Below, one piece after another: positions 1 through 11,008 of a stretch of DNA of 64,000 nt. Both the position numbers and the translations under genes were made by a program. Location: the NCBI GenBank assembly GCA_007115705.1, contig QXEO01000144.1, positions 124,001 to 188,000 on the forward strand, in the 5' to 3' direction. Numbering within the stretch: position 1 is the stretch's first letter; every line of letters begins with the position of its first letter. The stretch comes from Dactylis glomerata. Its lineage: Eukaryota; Streptophyta; Magnoliopsida; Poales; Poaceae. The notes beneath the pieces are model-generated. The model worked only from the letters and a program-made list of their open reading frames with translations. It was not told the origin of the DNA and searched no databases.

Positions 1-150
1 TAAACCTAGCATACGCAAATCTGCAGGAACCGTGCACTCCAGCAACCCTAAAAAGAGCTAGGGATTGTCTGTTTGAAGCCTTTAGTCTTTCCTCGCTCAG
101 ACGATTTAGAAACTTTCGAGTCTCGCTAAGGCAAAAGGTAACGAAAACTA
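1..150. other. Unassigned flanking DNA
   Basis: No open frame, repeat or motif that I can assign. It is AT-rich, looks low-copy, and ends at the target duplication of the LINE tail that follows. Confidence 0.4.
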
Positions 151-239
151 TCAAGATGCAAAATACTTTTTAAAAAAAAATGGGGTGTCCCCGGTCTCTG
201 CATCAATCGATGCACACAGCCGTCAAGATGCAAAATACT
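151..239 (-). mobile_element. 55-bp LINE 3' tail flanked by a 17-bp target duplication
   Basis: Perfect 17-bp direct repeats (TCAAGATGCAAAATACT) at 151-167 and 223-239 bracket the 55 bp at 168-222. Read on the minus strand, the insert contains GGCTGTGTGCATCG followed by a GATGCAGAGACCGGGG stretch. This matches the 3' UTR end of the full LINE in this window (about 15951-15988), which has GGCTGTGTGCATCG then ATGCAGAGGCCGGG. The insert ends in a homopolymer run on the 3' side of the LINE sense strand. I read it as an extremely 5'-truncated L1-type retroposition product. The target duplication and the sequence match are seen directly; the mechanism is inferred from the family. Confidence 0.75.
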
Positions 240-772
240 GGAGATGCTGTGATATGAAGGCAGGACCCTCACCCGCATGCATGTTTAATAAACAGAACCT
301 AGAACCTGACGACCTTCTCCTTGTGATCTTATAGCCTGTACAGAAGAACTTACATTTGTTTTATAGATAGAAAACAATATAATTCTACAAAGGCATAATG
401 ACCACAAAAAGTAACCGTTCCATATAGGAATAGAGACCGACAACTTTATAAGATGTCACTCAGCCAATCACCGAATATATTAGCAACATTTTGAGGAGTT
501 ATAAATCGGATGCTGCATTGACTATTCGCGAGTCACCGCTGGTAAAACGACAATAAAAACAATAATGTATAATTGACTTAAGATGATTGCAAAAGCAACA
601 CTTGGGGCTTGGGCTTCATTGCCAGTTTGTTTGGTGAGTCGCATCCATATAGGCATATGCAGTAGAAAAATCCTCAATTTAATTGGATTCAAGTTTACAC
701 AGTTGCTTGTTTTGGATTGGTTTCTCAGCTGCATTAGAGCTGTGTATGTCTATTTATTGCTGATTTAAGTAG
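240..772. other. Unassigned flanking DNA
   Basis: Two short overlapping frames of 60-70 codons on opposite strands (around 522-768) have no recognisable protein similarity and no supporting context. I see nothing else here. Confidence 0.4.
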
Positions 773-876
773 TACTTCCTCTAATCCATATCATCTTTCG
801 CAAATATAGATGTATTTAGACACATTTTAATGTTAGATATATTTGTATTTGTGAAAGGTAATAGTTGGAGAGAGTA
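773..876. mobile_element. Stowaway-like MITE
   Basis: TA dinucleotides at 773-774 and 875-876 flank a 100-bp AT-rich element. The ends form an imperfect terminal inverted repeat: the left begins CTTCCTCTAATCC and the right, reverse complemented, begins CTCTCTCCAACTA. Both continue into TCTTTC/CTTTC and CAAATA. The interior has the TAGATGTATTTAGACAC core familiar from Triticeae Stowaway MITEs. Size, TA target and ends all fit a diverged Tc1/Mariner-derived MITE. Confidence 0.65.
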
Positions 877-1022
877 CAAAATCTACCTATAGTGATATAT
901 GAACATAATGTATTAGTTTCATGATACGAGGAATTGTCCAATGAAGTTGAGAGTAAGAAATGTTTGGCGGGTTATCAGTTAACACCTCTACGATGGAGGT
1001 ACGCTTGTCCCTCTCAATATTA

Positions 1023-2015
1023 TGTTGGAATTTGGTTGTGGGTTTTAGCCCATAGCCCAATACAAATTCTGAAATTCTCTTAGCCCATTTATGCCTAGCA
1101 GGGGATAGCACCAAAGTTTAGTCCCACCTTGCTAGTTTGAGGGGAGTTGCACCAATATATATAGTGGGGTGTTCTACTACCTCCTAAAGTGAGACTTACA
1201 CGCGCGCTCCTCCTCCTCCGCCGCCCGCCTCGCCACGCCTCGCCTCGTCACGACGCGCGCGCGCCGCGGTTTGCGGAATTGTGCCTCGGTGCCGAGCTTA
1301 CTTATCTTTTTGCTGTTCGGGAAAATTACTGCGCGAGTTATTTCTCTATCAGCCGTTTCCGGTTTTTCCAGATCGTGGGCTGTTACTAACTCGGATGTGG
1401 GCTGCGCCCCACGTCTTACCCGACCGGCGCTATATAAGTAGGCTTAGACGCAAACCCTAATCACGCCGTATCACATCCCGTCTTTCGCTCCAGAGCCTTG
1501 CGTCGCCGCTACACCTTCTCCATCCCCTCTTCCGGCGTGCACCGGACGACGGGACAGTAGGCCTCCGGAACCCCGCCTCTTGTGAACCTGTACGGGTGAG
1601 GGGCGATCAGGTTTTTGGGGAGCGCTTCTGCGCGACTAGTGATGACATCACGTCGACCGACGACTCCTTCCCCGACGAGGACTTCTTCCCGGACATCAGC
1701 GCCCTCTACATCGACGACATGGCCGACGACGCTGGTGCCAACGCGAATGCCAATGCCAACACGAACGCGAATCTGAACGCGAACGCGAATCCTCCTGCAG
1801 CACCGTATGCAATCCGCTCCTACCTATTTCAGTTTCTGTTACAGTTTCTTGTACTAGCGTTTGGCGTAGATGTGATCTGTTTATCTGTGTTAGATGTGAT
1901 CTGTTCGTCTATTCTGCTAGTATGCATGATTAGGTTAATTCATGCAATTATCATCATGCTTTATTATTGGTTATTTCGAATTAAATCTTATGCTAAATTG
2001 CTTATATTTTCAACA
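1023..2015 (+). repeat. 5' LTR of copia element A
   Basis: It starts TGTTGGAATTTGG and ends in CAACA, a 5-bp inverted terminus. It contains a TATA box, a GCGAAC/GCCAAC hexamer repeat (about 1738-1791) coding Asn-Ala repeats in a frame open through the LTR, and two copies of a 24-bp tandem unit at 1869 and 1893. A segment of about 12 bp present in the other three LTRs after the sequence CTCCTAAAGTGAGA is missing here. Only 18 bp separate the LTR end from the in-frame ATG at 2034, and no tRNA primer site is evident in that gap. Confidence 0.93.
1431..1438 (+). promoter_or_regulatory. TATA box of copia A LTR promoter
   Basis: TATATAAG follows a GC-rich stretch and precedes CCCTAA-rich leader sequence. 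The same box sits at the equivalent place in the other three A/B LTRs, so it is the likely Pol II core promoter of the element. Confidence 0.6.
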
Positions 2016-2033
2016 ATCCAAAAACCTGATTAT

Positions 2034-5000
2034 ATGCAATTGAGTCCAACTGGTTTGGCCGCGGCTACCAAGCCGCCTCCCTTTGATGGTGTCCATTATA
2101 AGAGATGGCGCACGAGAGCAGTTCTATGGTTGAAAAACCTAGGCTGCTATAGCGCCACTCTTGGCAGACCTGAGGGAGATCTTTCTCCTGCTCAGGAGGA
2201 AGCTTTTCAGAAAGTCGACACCATGTTTATGGGGGCTTTGTTCAACATTCTTGGTGACAACATTGTTGACACCTATATGTCATTTGATAATGGCAAGGAT
2301 GCGTGGAATGCGCTGGAAGCCAAGTTTGGTGTTTCTGATGCTGGCACTGAGCTGTATATCATGGAGCAATTCTATGATTATAAGATGACTGATGACCGTC
2401 CCATTGTGGAGCAAGCTCATGAGATACAGTCTCTTGCCAAAGAACTCGAGCAGTTCAAGTGTACCTTACCGGACAAGTTCGTAGCCGGTGGCATTATTGC
2501 CAAGCTTCCTCCTTCATGGAGGAACTTTGCTACTTCTCTGAAACATAAGAGACATGAGTTTTCCGTTTCGGATCTCATTGGTTCTCTTCATGTTGAGGAA
2601 AAGGCGAGAGCAAAGGATACACGTGTTCGAGGTTTTGATGGAAGCTCTAGTGCACATGTGGTGCAGAAAAATAACTTCCAGTCCCACAAGTCCAAGAATA
2701 AGAACAAGTTTGAGGGCAAGGGAAAGTTTGACGGCAAGAACAAGGCCTCGCAGACTACCAAGTTCAAAAACAAGACTGAGTATAAGAAGAAAGGATCCTG
2801 CCATGTGTGTGGTGATCCGAATCATTGGGCTCCTAGCTGCCCTAAACGCTTTGATAAGCGTTCACATGGAAACGGCGGCAATTCTGCCAATGTTGTTGTT
2901 GGTGATACCGATATGAAGGATGCTGGGTACGGTATATTTCCTACTATCCTTTCAGTTTGTCATTCGCCTGAATGGTGGATAGACACCGGTGCCAATATAC
3001 ATGTATGTGCTGATATTTCCATGTTTTCTTCTTATCAGGTCGCACGGGCTGGCTCCGTGCTGATGGGAAACGGCTCACGTGCTTTTGTTCAAGGTGTTGG
3101 TACGGTAAATCTGAAGTTCACTTCGGGGAAGACCGTACAGCTGAAGAATGTGCAGCATGTTCCCTCCATCAATAAAAATCTTGTTAGCGGATCTCTTCTA
3201 TGTCGAGATGGTTTTAAGTTGGTTTTTGAGTCCAATAAAGTTGTAATATCTAAGTATGGACAATTTGTTGGGAAAGGCTATGAGTGCGAAGGCTTGTTCC
3301 GCCTTTCTTTGTCAGACTTATGCACTAAAGTTATTAATCATGTTTGCAATGATAATGAGTCCAATATTTGGCATTCACGACTTTGTCATATTAACTTTGG
3401 TTGCATGACGCGGCTAGCCAACATGAGTTTAATTCTAAAATTTACTAATGTCAAGGGCTCTAAGTGCCAAGTGTGCGTGCAAGCAAAGCAACCTCGCAAG
3501 TCTCATAAGACTGCAAAGGCAAGAGATTTGGCACCACTAGAGCTCATACATTCAAATCTTTGTGAGATGAATGGTGAATTGACAAAAGGTGGAAAGAAAT
3601 ATTTCATGACATTAATTGATGACTCCACTAGATACTGTTATGTGTATCTTCTGAAATCTAAAGATGAAGCTTTGAACTATTTCAAAATCTATAAAGCTGA
3701 AGCAGAAAATCAACTTGATCGAAAGATTAAGCGGCTTAGGTCCGATCGTGGTGGAGAGTTCTTTTCCAATGAATTTGATTCTTTTTGTGCGGAACATGGT
3801 ATAATCCATGAGAGGACGCCTCCCTACTCGCCCCAATCTAACGGGGTGGCTGAAAGAAAGAACCGTACTCTAACTGATTTGGTTAACGCCATGTTAGACA
3901 CATCGGGTCTTTCCAAGGCATGGTGGGGGGAGGCGATCTTGACTGCGTGTCATGTCCTAAATCGGGTTCCCACTAAGAACAAAGAAATTACACCATTTGA
4001 GGAATGGGAAAAGAAAAGGTTAAAACTCTCTTACTTACGGACTTGGGGTTGTTTGGCAAAGGTAAACTTGCCAGTACCCAAGAAGCGAAAGCTTGGACCA
4101 AAAACCGTGGACTGTGTTCTTCAGGGATATGCGTTTCACAGCATTGGCTATAGATTTTTGATAGTAAAATCTGAAGTTTCTGACATGCGTGTTGGTACTA
4201 TTATGGAGTCGAATGATGCGACTTTCTTTGAGGACATCTTTCCAATGAAAGGTTTGTCTAGTTCATCAAATCAGGAGGTGCCTAGTTCATCTAGTCAAGA
4301 ATTATTTACAATTCCTGAACCCACCATTTCAATAGAACATTCTGAAAATCCTGTGGAGGATAACAATAAAGCTCCTACTAGGAGTAAGAGATGGAGGACT
4401 GAAAAGACCTTTGGTGATGATTTTATTGTATACCTCGTGGATGACACTCCCACTTCTATTTTAGAAGCCTATGCATCTCAAGATGCGGACTACTAGAAAG
4501 AAGCCGTTCGCAGTGAGATGGATTACATCTTGGCAAATGGAACTTGGGAAATTACTGATCGTCCTTATGGGTGCAAACCTGTAGGATGTAAGTGGGTGTT
4601 CAAGAAGAAGCTTAGACCTGACAGTACTATTGAGAAGTACAAGGCACGCCTTGTTGCTAAGGGTTATACCCAGAAAGAAGGCGAAGACTTCTTTGATACT
4701 TATTCACCTGTGGCCAGATTGACCACTATCCGAGTACTACTATCCCTGGCTGCCTTGCATGGTTTTCTCGTTCATCAAATGGACGTTAAGACGACTTTCC
4801 TAAATGGAGAGTTAGATGAGGAGATTTATATGGATCAGCCGGATGGATTTGTGGTAGGTGGTCAAGAAGGAAAGGTGTGTAAGTTGCTGAAGTCTTTGTA
4901 TGGTCTTAAGCAAGCACCTAAGTAGTGGCATGAGAAGTTTGAAAGAACCTTAACTGCTGTAGGCTTTGTTGTTAACGAAGCTGACAAGTGTGTGTACTAT

Positions 5001-5641
5001 CGCCATGGTGGGGGCCAGGGAGTCATCTTATGTCTCTATGTTGATGATATACTGATATTCGGGACCAGTCTTGATGTTATCAAGGAGGTCAAAGACTTTC
5101 TATCTCATTATTTTGAGATGAAAGATCTAGGAGTGGCGGATGTGATATTGAACATCAAGCTGCTGAGAGATGACGATGGTGGGATAACACTGCTTCAATC
5201 TCACTATGTGGAAAAGATCTTGAGTCGTTTTGGGTATAGTGACTGCAAGTCTTCTCCTACGCCATAAGATCCTAGCATGTTGGTTCGAAAGAATCAGGGA
5301 GATCCTAGGGATGCTAAGGATCAGTTGGGATATTCTCAGATTATTGACTCGCTTATGTATTTGGCCAGCGCTACGAGGCCTGACATCTCTTTTGCTGTTA
5401 GCAAGTTGAGTCGATTTGTGTCAAATCCTGGAGATGTTCATTGGCAGGCCCTTGAAAGGGTTTTGCGTTATTTGAGTGGCACTGCGAGCTATGGAGTTCA
5501 CTACTCTGGGTATCCAAGGGTACTTGAAGGGTATAGTGACTCAAATTGGATTTCTGATGCTGATGAGACTAAGGCCACAAGTGGTGATGTGTTTACACTT
5601 GGTGGTGGCGCTGTTTCCTGGAAGTCTTGCAAGCAGACCAT
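2034..5641 (+). pseudogene. Copia gag-pol polyprotein of element A, broken (gag, protease, integrase, RT, part of RNase H)
   Basis: The order gag, protease, integrase, reverse transcriptase defines copia. Gag resembles the UBN2-type copia gag and ends with a zinc knuckle (CX2CX4HX4C, about 2799-2840). The protease has WWIDTGA (Asp codon at 2982). The integrase has the HHCC region, then IHSNLCEM, RSDRGGEF and the SNGVAERKNRT box. Its first catalytic Asp is Asn here (codon 3555-3557; element B keeps GAT). The RT has the YVDD box near 5038-5049. In-frame stops lie at 4494 (a Trp codon in the family), 4923 (Gln codon) and 5265 (Tyr codon). The frame is then split by X1 at 5642. The open frame also runs upstream through the LTR, so gag's N-terminus may lie in the LTR and be spliced. 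This copy cannot make a functional pol. Confidence 0.92.
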
Positions 5642-7307
5642 TGATACGTCTCAAACGTATCTATAATTTTTGATGCTCCATGCTTGTTTTTACACCATTT
5701 GCCTACTGTTTCGTTACACTTCGTGGCACTTTTATGCATTTTCCGGAACTAACCTATTAACAAGTTGCCACAATGCCAGTTCCCTGTTTTCTGCTGTTTT
5801 TGTGTTTCAGAAGTGATACACAAGAAATATTCTCGGAATTGGACGAAACAAGTTCCTGAAGTCTTATTTTGTCCGGGAGCTTCCAGAGATCCGAAGAGAA
5901 GTAGGAGGGGGGCCACAGGGGCCCCACACACTAGGCCGGCGCAGCCAGGGCCTGGGCCGCGCTAGCCAGGTGTGAGGCCACCTGGCTCCACCTCTGACAT
6001 CGCCCCTTCGCCTATAAAGACCCCCCGACGGGAAAAACCTAAGTACCCGATCAATTTTCCAGAACACATCGCGATTCGCCGCCGCCGTCGACCCGAAGAT
6101 CGGGAGGGTCCAAAAGCTCTTCCCGACACCCTGCCGGAGAGGGGAATCGCCACCGGAGGTCTTCTTCATTGCCATGCTTGCCTCCGGAGCGATGAGTGAG
6201 TAGTCTACCTTGGACTATGGGTCCATATCAGTAGCTAGATGGTTGTCTTCTCCACCATGTGCTTCATGTTTAGATCTCATGAGCTGCCCTACATGATTGA
6301 GATCACCGTTATGTAATTCTACATGTTTGGTTTGTTGGGATCTGATGAATATTGGTGTTATGATTGAGTTGTTGTACTGAAATATATCTTATGTTATCTC
6401 TATGTTGTTTATGATCTTGCATGCTCTCCGTTGTTAGTAGCTATCTTGGCCGAGTAGTTGCTAGTGACTCCAAGAGGGGGTATTTATGCTCGATAGTGGG
6501 TTCATGCCTCTATTTAACCTGGGGGAGTGACAGAAACCTCTAAGGTTGTAGATGTGATGTTGCTACTAGGGAGAAAACAAATTCATATGCTCAAGGGCAT
6601 ATGCTTTGTTTACATTACACACTTTGCTTAATGCAATTATCTGTTGTTCGCAACTTAATACTTGTGGAGTTCTCGGATTGATTCGCCACAAGTGGATTAT
6701 TAGTCATAGATGCAGTTGGATGGCGGTCTATGTATTTTGTTGTAATGCCCAGAGTAAATCTCATAGTGATCTTCTTGACATATCACATTATCTTTATTCT
6801 ATCAATTGCCCAACTGTAATTTGTTTACCCAACATGTGTTATTTATCTTATGGAGCGACACCACTAGTAAACTTTGGACCCCGGTCCTATTTCCATCATA
6901 TTGCTATCACCTATTTACTTTACTCGCACTATTTACTTTACTCGCATACTATTATCACTTTCCACTCGATACGCTCATAACCTTTGTTTCAAGCAAACCG
7001 GTGAGATTGACAACCTCATCGCAAGTTGGGAACCAAGTACTTGGTTGTGTGTGTGCAGGTTCCGCGTTGCAGCTGGCAAGCAAAGCTTGGACGAGGCGCC
7101 ATATATAAATTGTCCGAAGCTGTCGCAAACTGGCAAGCATCACCTTCAGTCGCATTGTCTGCTTTTCTCCTGATCGATAAACCTTGGTTTCTTAACTGAG
7201 GGAAAACTAGCTGCTATACTCATCATACCTTCCTCTTGGGGTTCCCAACTGGCTGGTCATTCACCACGCACAAGGAATCTTCTGGTGTCGTCAACCAGGC
7301 ACCAACA
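5642..7307 (+). repeat. 5' LTR of X1
   Basis: TGATACGTCTC at the start and ACCAACA at the end. The length (1666 bp) equals the 3' LTR after subtracting the LINE. It contains a TATA box and a GC-rich promoter segment. Several 100-150 codon frames recur here and in every related LTR, but they are broken differently from copy to copy and look incidental. Confidence 0.93.
6013..6019 (+). promoter_or_regulatory. TATA box of X/Y family LTR
   Basis: TATAAAG sits in the context CCTTCGCCTATAAAGACCCC. It recurs in all eight X and Y LTR copies, including the minus-strand ones (for example near 21378 and 28217), and is the likely core promoter. Confidence 0.55.
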
Positions 7308-7317
7308 GCTCTTTTTC

Positions 7318-7335
7318 TAGCGCCGTTGCCGGGGA
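7318..7335 (+). other. Primer-binding site of X1 (tRNA-Asp)
   Basis: TAGCGCCGTTGCCGGGGA lies 10 bp after the 5' LTR. It complements the 3' end of plant tRNA-Asp (consensus site TGGCGCCGTTGCCGGGGA) except for one G-to-A change at its second base. Confidence 0.85.
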
Positions 7336-7492
7336 AAAGTGGAAGACTTCTGCAATGGGAGTTTTCGCACGCACATCCTTTACTTTGTTATTGTTTTGCT
7401 TTACTTTATTTATTTTACCTGCATCATTTTATATCAAAACCCCAAAAAAAATAGAATCCTTGGTAGTTGTTATTTCTTTACTTTAGTACATC

Positions 7493-8077
7493 ATGCTGTT
7501 CCCTAAGTTCGTTCTGGAGGACCTCTCAGTAGGTAGTGGTTCTTTTATTGGAAAAAGTAACATTGAGGAGTTCTTTAATCACATTAGTATGCATAAGGAA
7601 GTTGAGGAAAAGTCTTTGGTTGAGCTAGCTCCTAGTATTGAAGTTGCTTCTGCTTATTTAATTCACATGTTGGAAACTAGGTTTGCTAGTCTTAATCCTT
7701 TTATGCAATACATGTTCCTTAAGCTTCATGAAATTGAAGATCCTGAAAAGAAAGCTTTTATCTTGGAAGCTTTGCGCATAGAATTTAGAGATGTTGCAAT
7801 TGAGGCTAGGAAAGTTTTTAAGAAGTTTAATAAGCTTGGCTCGCCTGTTGAAATTGTTGGTACACCCAACGAAGATTCTAGATTGCCAATACCTTGTAAA
7901 CTCGCAGGAATTCATAATGCCTTGGTAACTAATTTTAGTTGGATTTGTCCTGAAAATCTTTTTGATGAAAATAGTGTACCAAAGCGAGACTACAAGGGAT
8001 ACTCAAAACCTCAATTGGATAGTATTCATTTCTTTATTCCTATAGTGGATCATGATCCCCCTTTCATTATTACTTGA
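7493..8077 (+). CDS. Unrecognised 194-aa protein encoded by X1
   Basis: I do not recognise this protein. It begins MLFPKFVLEDLSVGSGSF, is mostly alpha-helical in composition, is rich in Glu/Lys/Leu, and shows no signal peptide, membrane span, zinc knuckle or protease/RT motif. It occupies exactly the slot that holds gag-protease in Y1/Y2: the leader before the ATG and the 3' region from the stop codon onward are shared with Y. The 198-aa homologue in X2 (60083-60679, minus strand) is near-identical over the first ~115 residues. It diverges sharply afterwards but keeps blocks such as IP(I/C)xKL, WICPxNLF and PKRDxKG. Both copies remain open while neighbouring retroelement genes are full of stops. 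The ATG follows the shared leader. Possible roles (structural, packaging or captured host fragment) are speculation. Confidence 0.7.
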   Translation: MLFPKFVLEDLSVGSGSFIGKSNIEEFFNHISMHKEVEEKSLVELAPSIEVASAYLIHMLETRFASLNPFMQYMFLKLHEIEDPEKKAFILEALRIEFRDVAIEARKVFKKFNKLGSPVEIVGTPNEDSRLPIPCKLAGIHNALVTNFSWICPENLFDENSVPKRDYKGYSKPQLDSIHFFIPIVDHDPPFIIT

Positions 8078-10993
8078 TTCGCAATTTTCTGCGCCTAGCT
8101 CAAAGGCGTTAAAGAAAAGCACTCTTGGGAGATAACCCAATGTTTTATTTTCAGTACTTTTTCTTTTATTTGAGTCTTGGAAGTCATTACTACTGTAATG
8201 AACGCTCCTTATCCTTTTTATTTTGTTTTTGTGCCAAGAGAAGCCTCTAATTCGAGCGAGGTAAAGATTTGGGGATGTTGCTGTCCTAAAACTGTTTTCG
8301 GTGCTGCACCGTAAAAATTCGTATAAATTCTCTGTGTATCTTTTGGACCTGCGATTTCTTGTGCATATGCCCCAGATTATATCCAAACTTTCGTTAGTTT
8401 AACACTTTTTGATTTGAGCAACAAAAAACCCCTCAAAAATTCGGCCTTTGTCAGCTGTTCTGTTTTGACAGATTTCTGCCAATATTTGTTTTTGCCACTT
8501 TATCGCTTTCTTTTGAGTTGTTTTGATCACGGAACTCTTGTGGAAGTGCTACAGTAGTATATACTTTATATGTGGTGGTTTTGGGTTGAAACCTGAAGCA
8601 AAAAGAGGTTGATTATATGTTATGCTACACTAATGTTGCTAATAGATTTGTGTTTAGTTTTGTATGAAGGAAGTTTTCAAGTGTAGGGGTTGGAGAATGA
8701 TGAGATGAGTTGAAGAATGGACAAAAGCTTAAGCTTGGGGATGCCCATGCATCACCCCAAGAAATATCCAAGAAGTACAAGCGTCAAAGCTTGGGGATGC
8801 CCCCGAGGCACCCCTTCTTCATCGGCAAAAATCAGGTCACCTTTCAAAACACTACATTTTTCTTGCTTCATGCACTATGTGTTTTTCTTGTAGCGTCAGT
8901 TGTTTTAGTTTTCTTTGTTAGTTTGTTTTGTTTGCTGCAATAAATGGTTGGACCCCAACAAATTTCTTTTGGAGGAGATGTACTCGTTTTCATTTGCTAA
9001 GAACACTCTGTTTTTCATTCTTACAATTTCAACGGGTGTTCTTCTTTTTCTGCTACTGCTTTTGGTTTTCGATTTCGCCTTGATTTGCGTTCAGACCTTG
9101 TCATATCTTTTCATCAAGGTGTATTTTTGCCTCTGATCTTTATTGGTTTTCATCAAAAGAGGTGTCTTTAAAAATTTCAAATGGTGTTGGAAAAGAGAAA
9201 AAGCTTTGTGCAAAATAGTGGTACAAGAAGGAGCTTGTTTAGACTGCGGCTTAGGCTTTTTCATGTCATGCTTGATGTCTTTTTGATAGTATGCTTAGTA
9301 GTTTTGCTATAGCATGACTTGTCTCAAATAACTGAGATTGCTTAATGAGCCTTTGAAAGAATCATGCGTTGTTTTTAATTATTTGGAAGCATTATATTGG
9401 TTTTCTCCTTTATGCTTTATTTGGGTTGACTTGGCGCATGCTCACACATGTTAGACTCTTACAAAGTTGCCAATAGCCTTCATGATCATTTAGTTTTTGA
9501 CTTTTGATGCCATCTTATGCTTCTTTTAATGTCGCTTTGTCGCTTTGCATGATTATGGCCATTATTGCTCTCTTAGTTGGTCGCTCCCAGTCTTTTGCTA
9601 GCCCTCGCCTTGTACTGAGTATGAGCTCTACTCGTGCATCCAACTCCTAAAAGCCAAAGTTTTCCAAAGTGTCCACCATACATATCTACTAGCAATTTGC
9701 TATTCCAAGTAAATTTGACTTGCTTTTATTTTCTCTTCAAATTAAACTCTTACCAGTGTTATGCGAAATTCGGTCAGTAAAGCTCTCACGAACCGGAAGG
9801 CACACTTTACTTTTTCCTGTTCTTAAAAATTTGACATTGTGGTCTCTTATGTTGAGTTGTTATGCTTGCAAGTTGTAAGTTGGAGACTAGCCCAGCCATG
9901 CAGTCATGGGCAAGCTTTCAACATTGCTCTTCTTATTTGAGTTGATATCGTGATCTTTTGTTTATGGATGCCCGCGGTGTGAAATGAATTGGGAATCTTG
10001 TGGGGATCATGGAGTTTTTATATGTGTTAGGGAAACTCCGGGCCGCTAATCTAAGCCATGCATAATTCATGGTGGAAATTTGCAGCATACCCATGGTGAA
10101 CATTCGACGATGCATCTCACAATAAAAAGCTAAACAAATGGCAAATAAAAGAGATGTCGACGTGTTCATTGTCTGCTTGTCCTGTCATTTTGGTGTGGGC
10201 TTGTTCCATGTCATCGGGCATGGAGGTACCCCATTGGCGGTTCTCAATGATATGCATATATTTACAATGACAAGAGCCTTGCTTGGGACTCTAAGTAAAG
10301 TAGCATGAGGTTTGGGTACTTGTATTCACGGGACATGAGGTTTTCAACTTATGATTTGTCAAGCATATGCATCATAATTGTTCTCGCATTAACTTTAATC
10401 ATTCAAGATGCTTATGATGGGGGCAATGAGAGCTCAAAGCCGGTAAGTACCATAATTTTTGAAGGTTATAAAACTTGCAATCACTGCTTCCCTCTACGAA
10501 GGGCCTTTCTTTTACTTTTTATGTTGAGTCACCACCTTCTATCTTTATGCACCATTAAGAGAGCATAGTTGTCATTCTTAGTATAATGTGCATTGTAACA
10601 AAGTTTTCATTGATTGATTCATATTGTTGGTTTCACTTGTTCTCAAATTATTTGTATCTAGTCGCCCTCTTAAACTTGAAGGTGTCCTATGCATTTATGT
10701 TTTGCTCTCTATGAAGGACAAGCTAAAAACCATTTGTATGTTTTTCCTTATGATTTGAACACACGTTTGACTTTCATTGTTTCATTTTCATGATCTTTTG
10801 TTCGTGTTCATTTGCATGTTTACAACATGGTTGCTAAGATCTATTGTCATGATTATATCTTCATGCCCATGTTTTAAGTTCTTATGATCCCAGCTCACAA
10901 ATGCTTACATATATGATCAAGATTGTGTAGGTGCATGTCACCTCAAAAATTATTCTTTGTTATCACTTACCTACTCGAGGACGATCAGGAGTT
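8078..10993 (+). other. X1 3' internal non-coding region (shared with Y)
   Basis: About 2.9 kb, T-rich on the plus strand, with no convincing frame. It is homologous throughout to Y1 21768-24645 and X2 57170-60082 in reverse orientation. It contains two internal copies of the polypurine-tract motif AAGCTTGGGGATGC at 8731-8744 and 8787-8800. Confidence 0.8.
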
Positions 10994-11008
10994 AAGCTTG
11001 GGGATGCT
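10994..11008 (+). other. Polypurine tract of X1
   Basis: AAGCTTGGGGATGC followed by T lies directly before the TGATACG start of the 3' LTR, the expected place for plus-strand priming. Confidence 0.75.

Noticed and set aside
887..1114. 75-codon minus-strand frame crossing the copia A LTR start
   Set aside because: It spans the element boundary at 1023 and has no family similarity.
5765..6199. Overlapping 60-140 codon frames in the GC-rich part of X/Y LTRs (also 11116-11566, 56644-57032, 61953-62395)
   Set aside because: They occur in several frames of the same promoter-proximal LTR segment, differ in length between copies, and match no protein family.
6606..6980. Recurrent frame beginning MFTLHTLLNAII in LTR copies (also 16056, 20789, 27630, 56189, 61544, 63005)
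   Set aside because: It repeats only because the LTR repeats. Its C-terminus changes by frameshift in each copy, with no conserved end or start context.
8710..9136. Hydrophobic short frames in X1 3' internal region (and counterparts at 23583, 51927, 59026)
   Set aside because: T-rich sequence gives Leu/Phe-rich translations. Frames shift between copies, so there is no sign of coding constraint.
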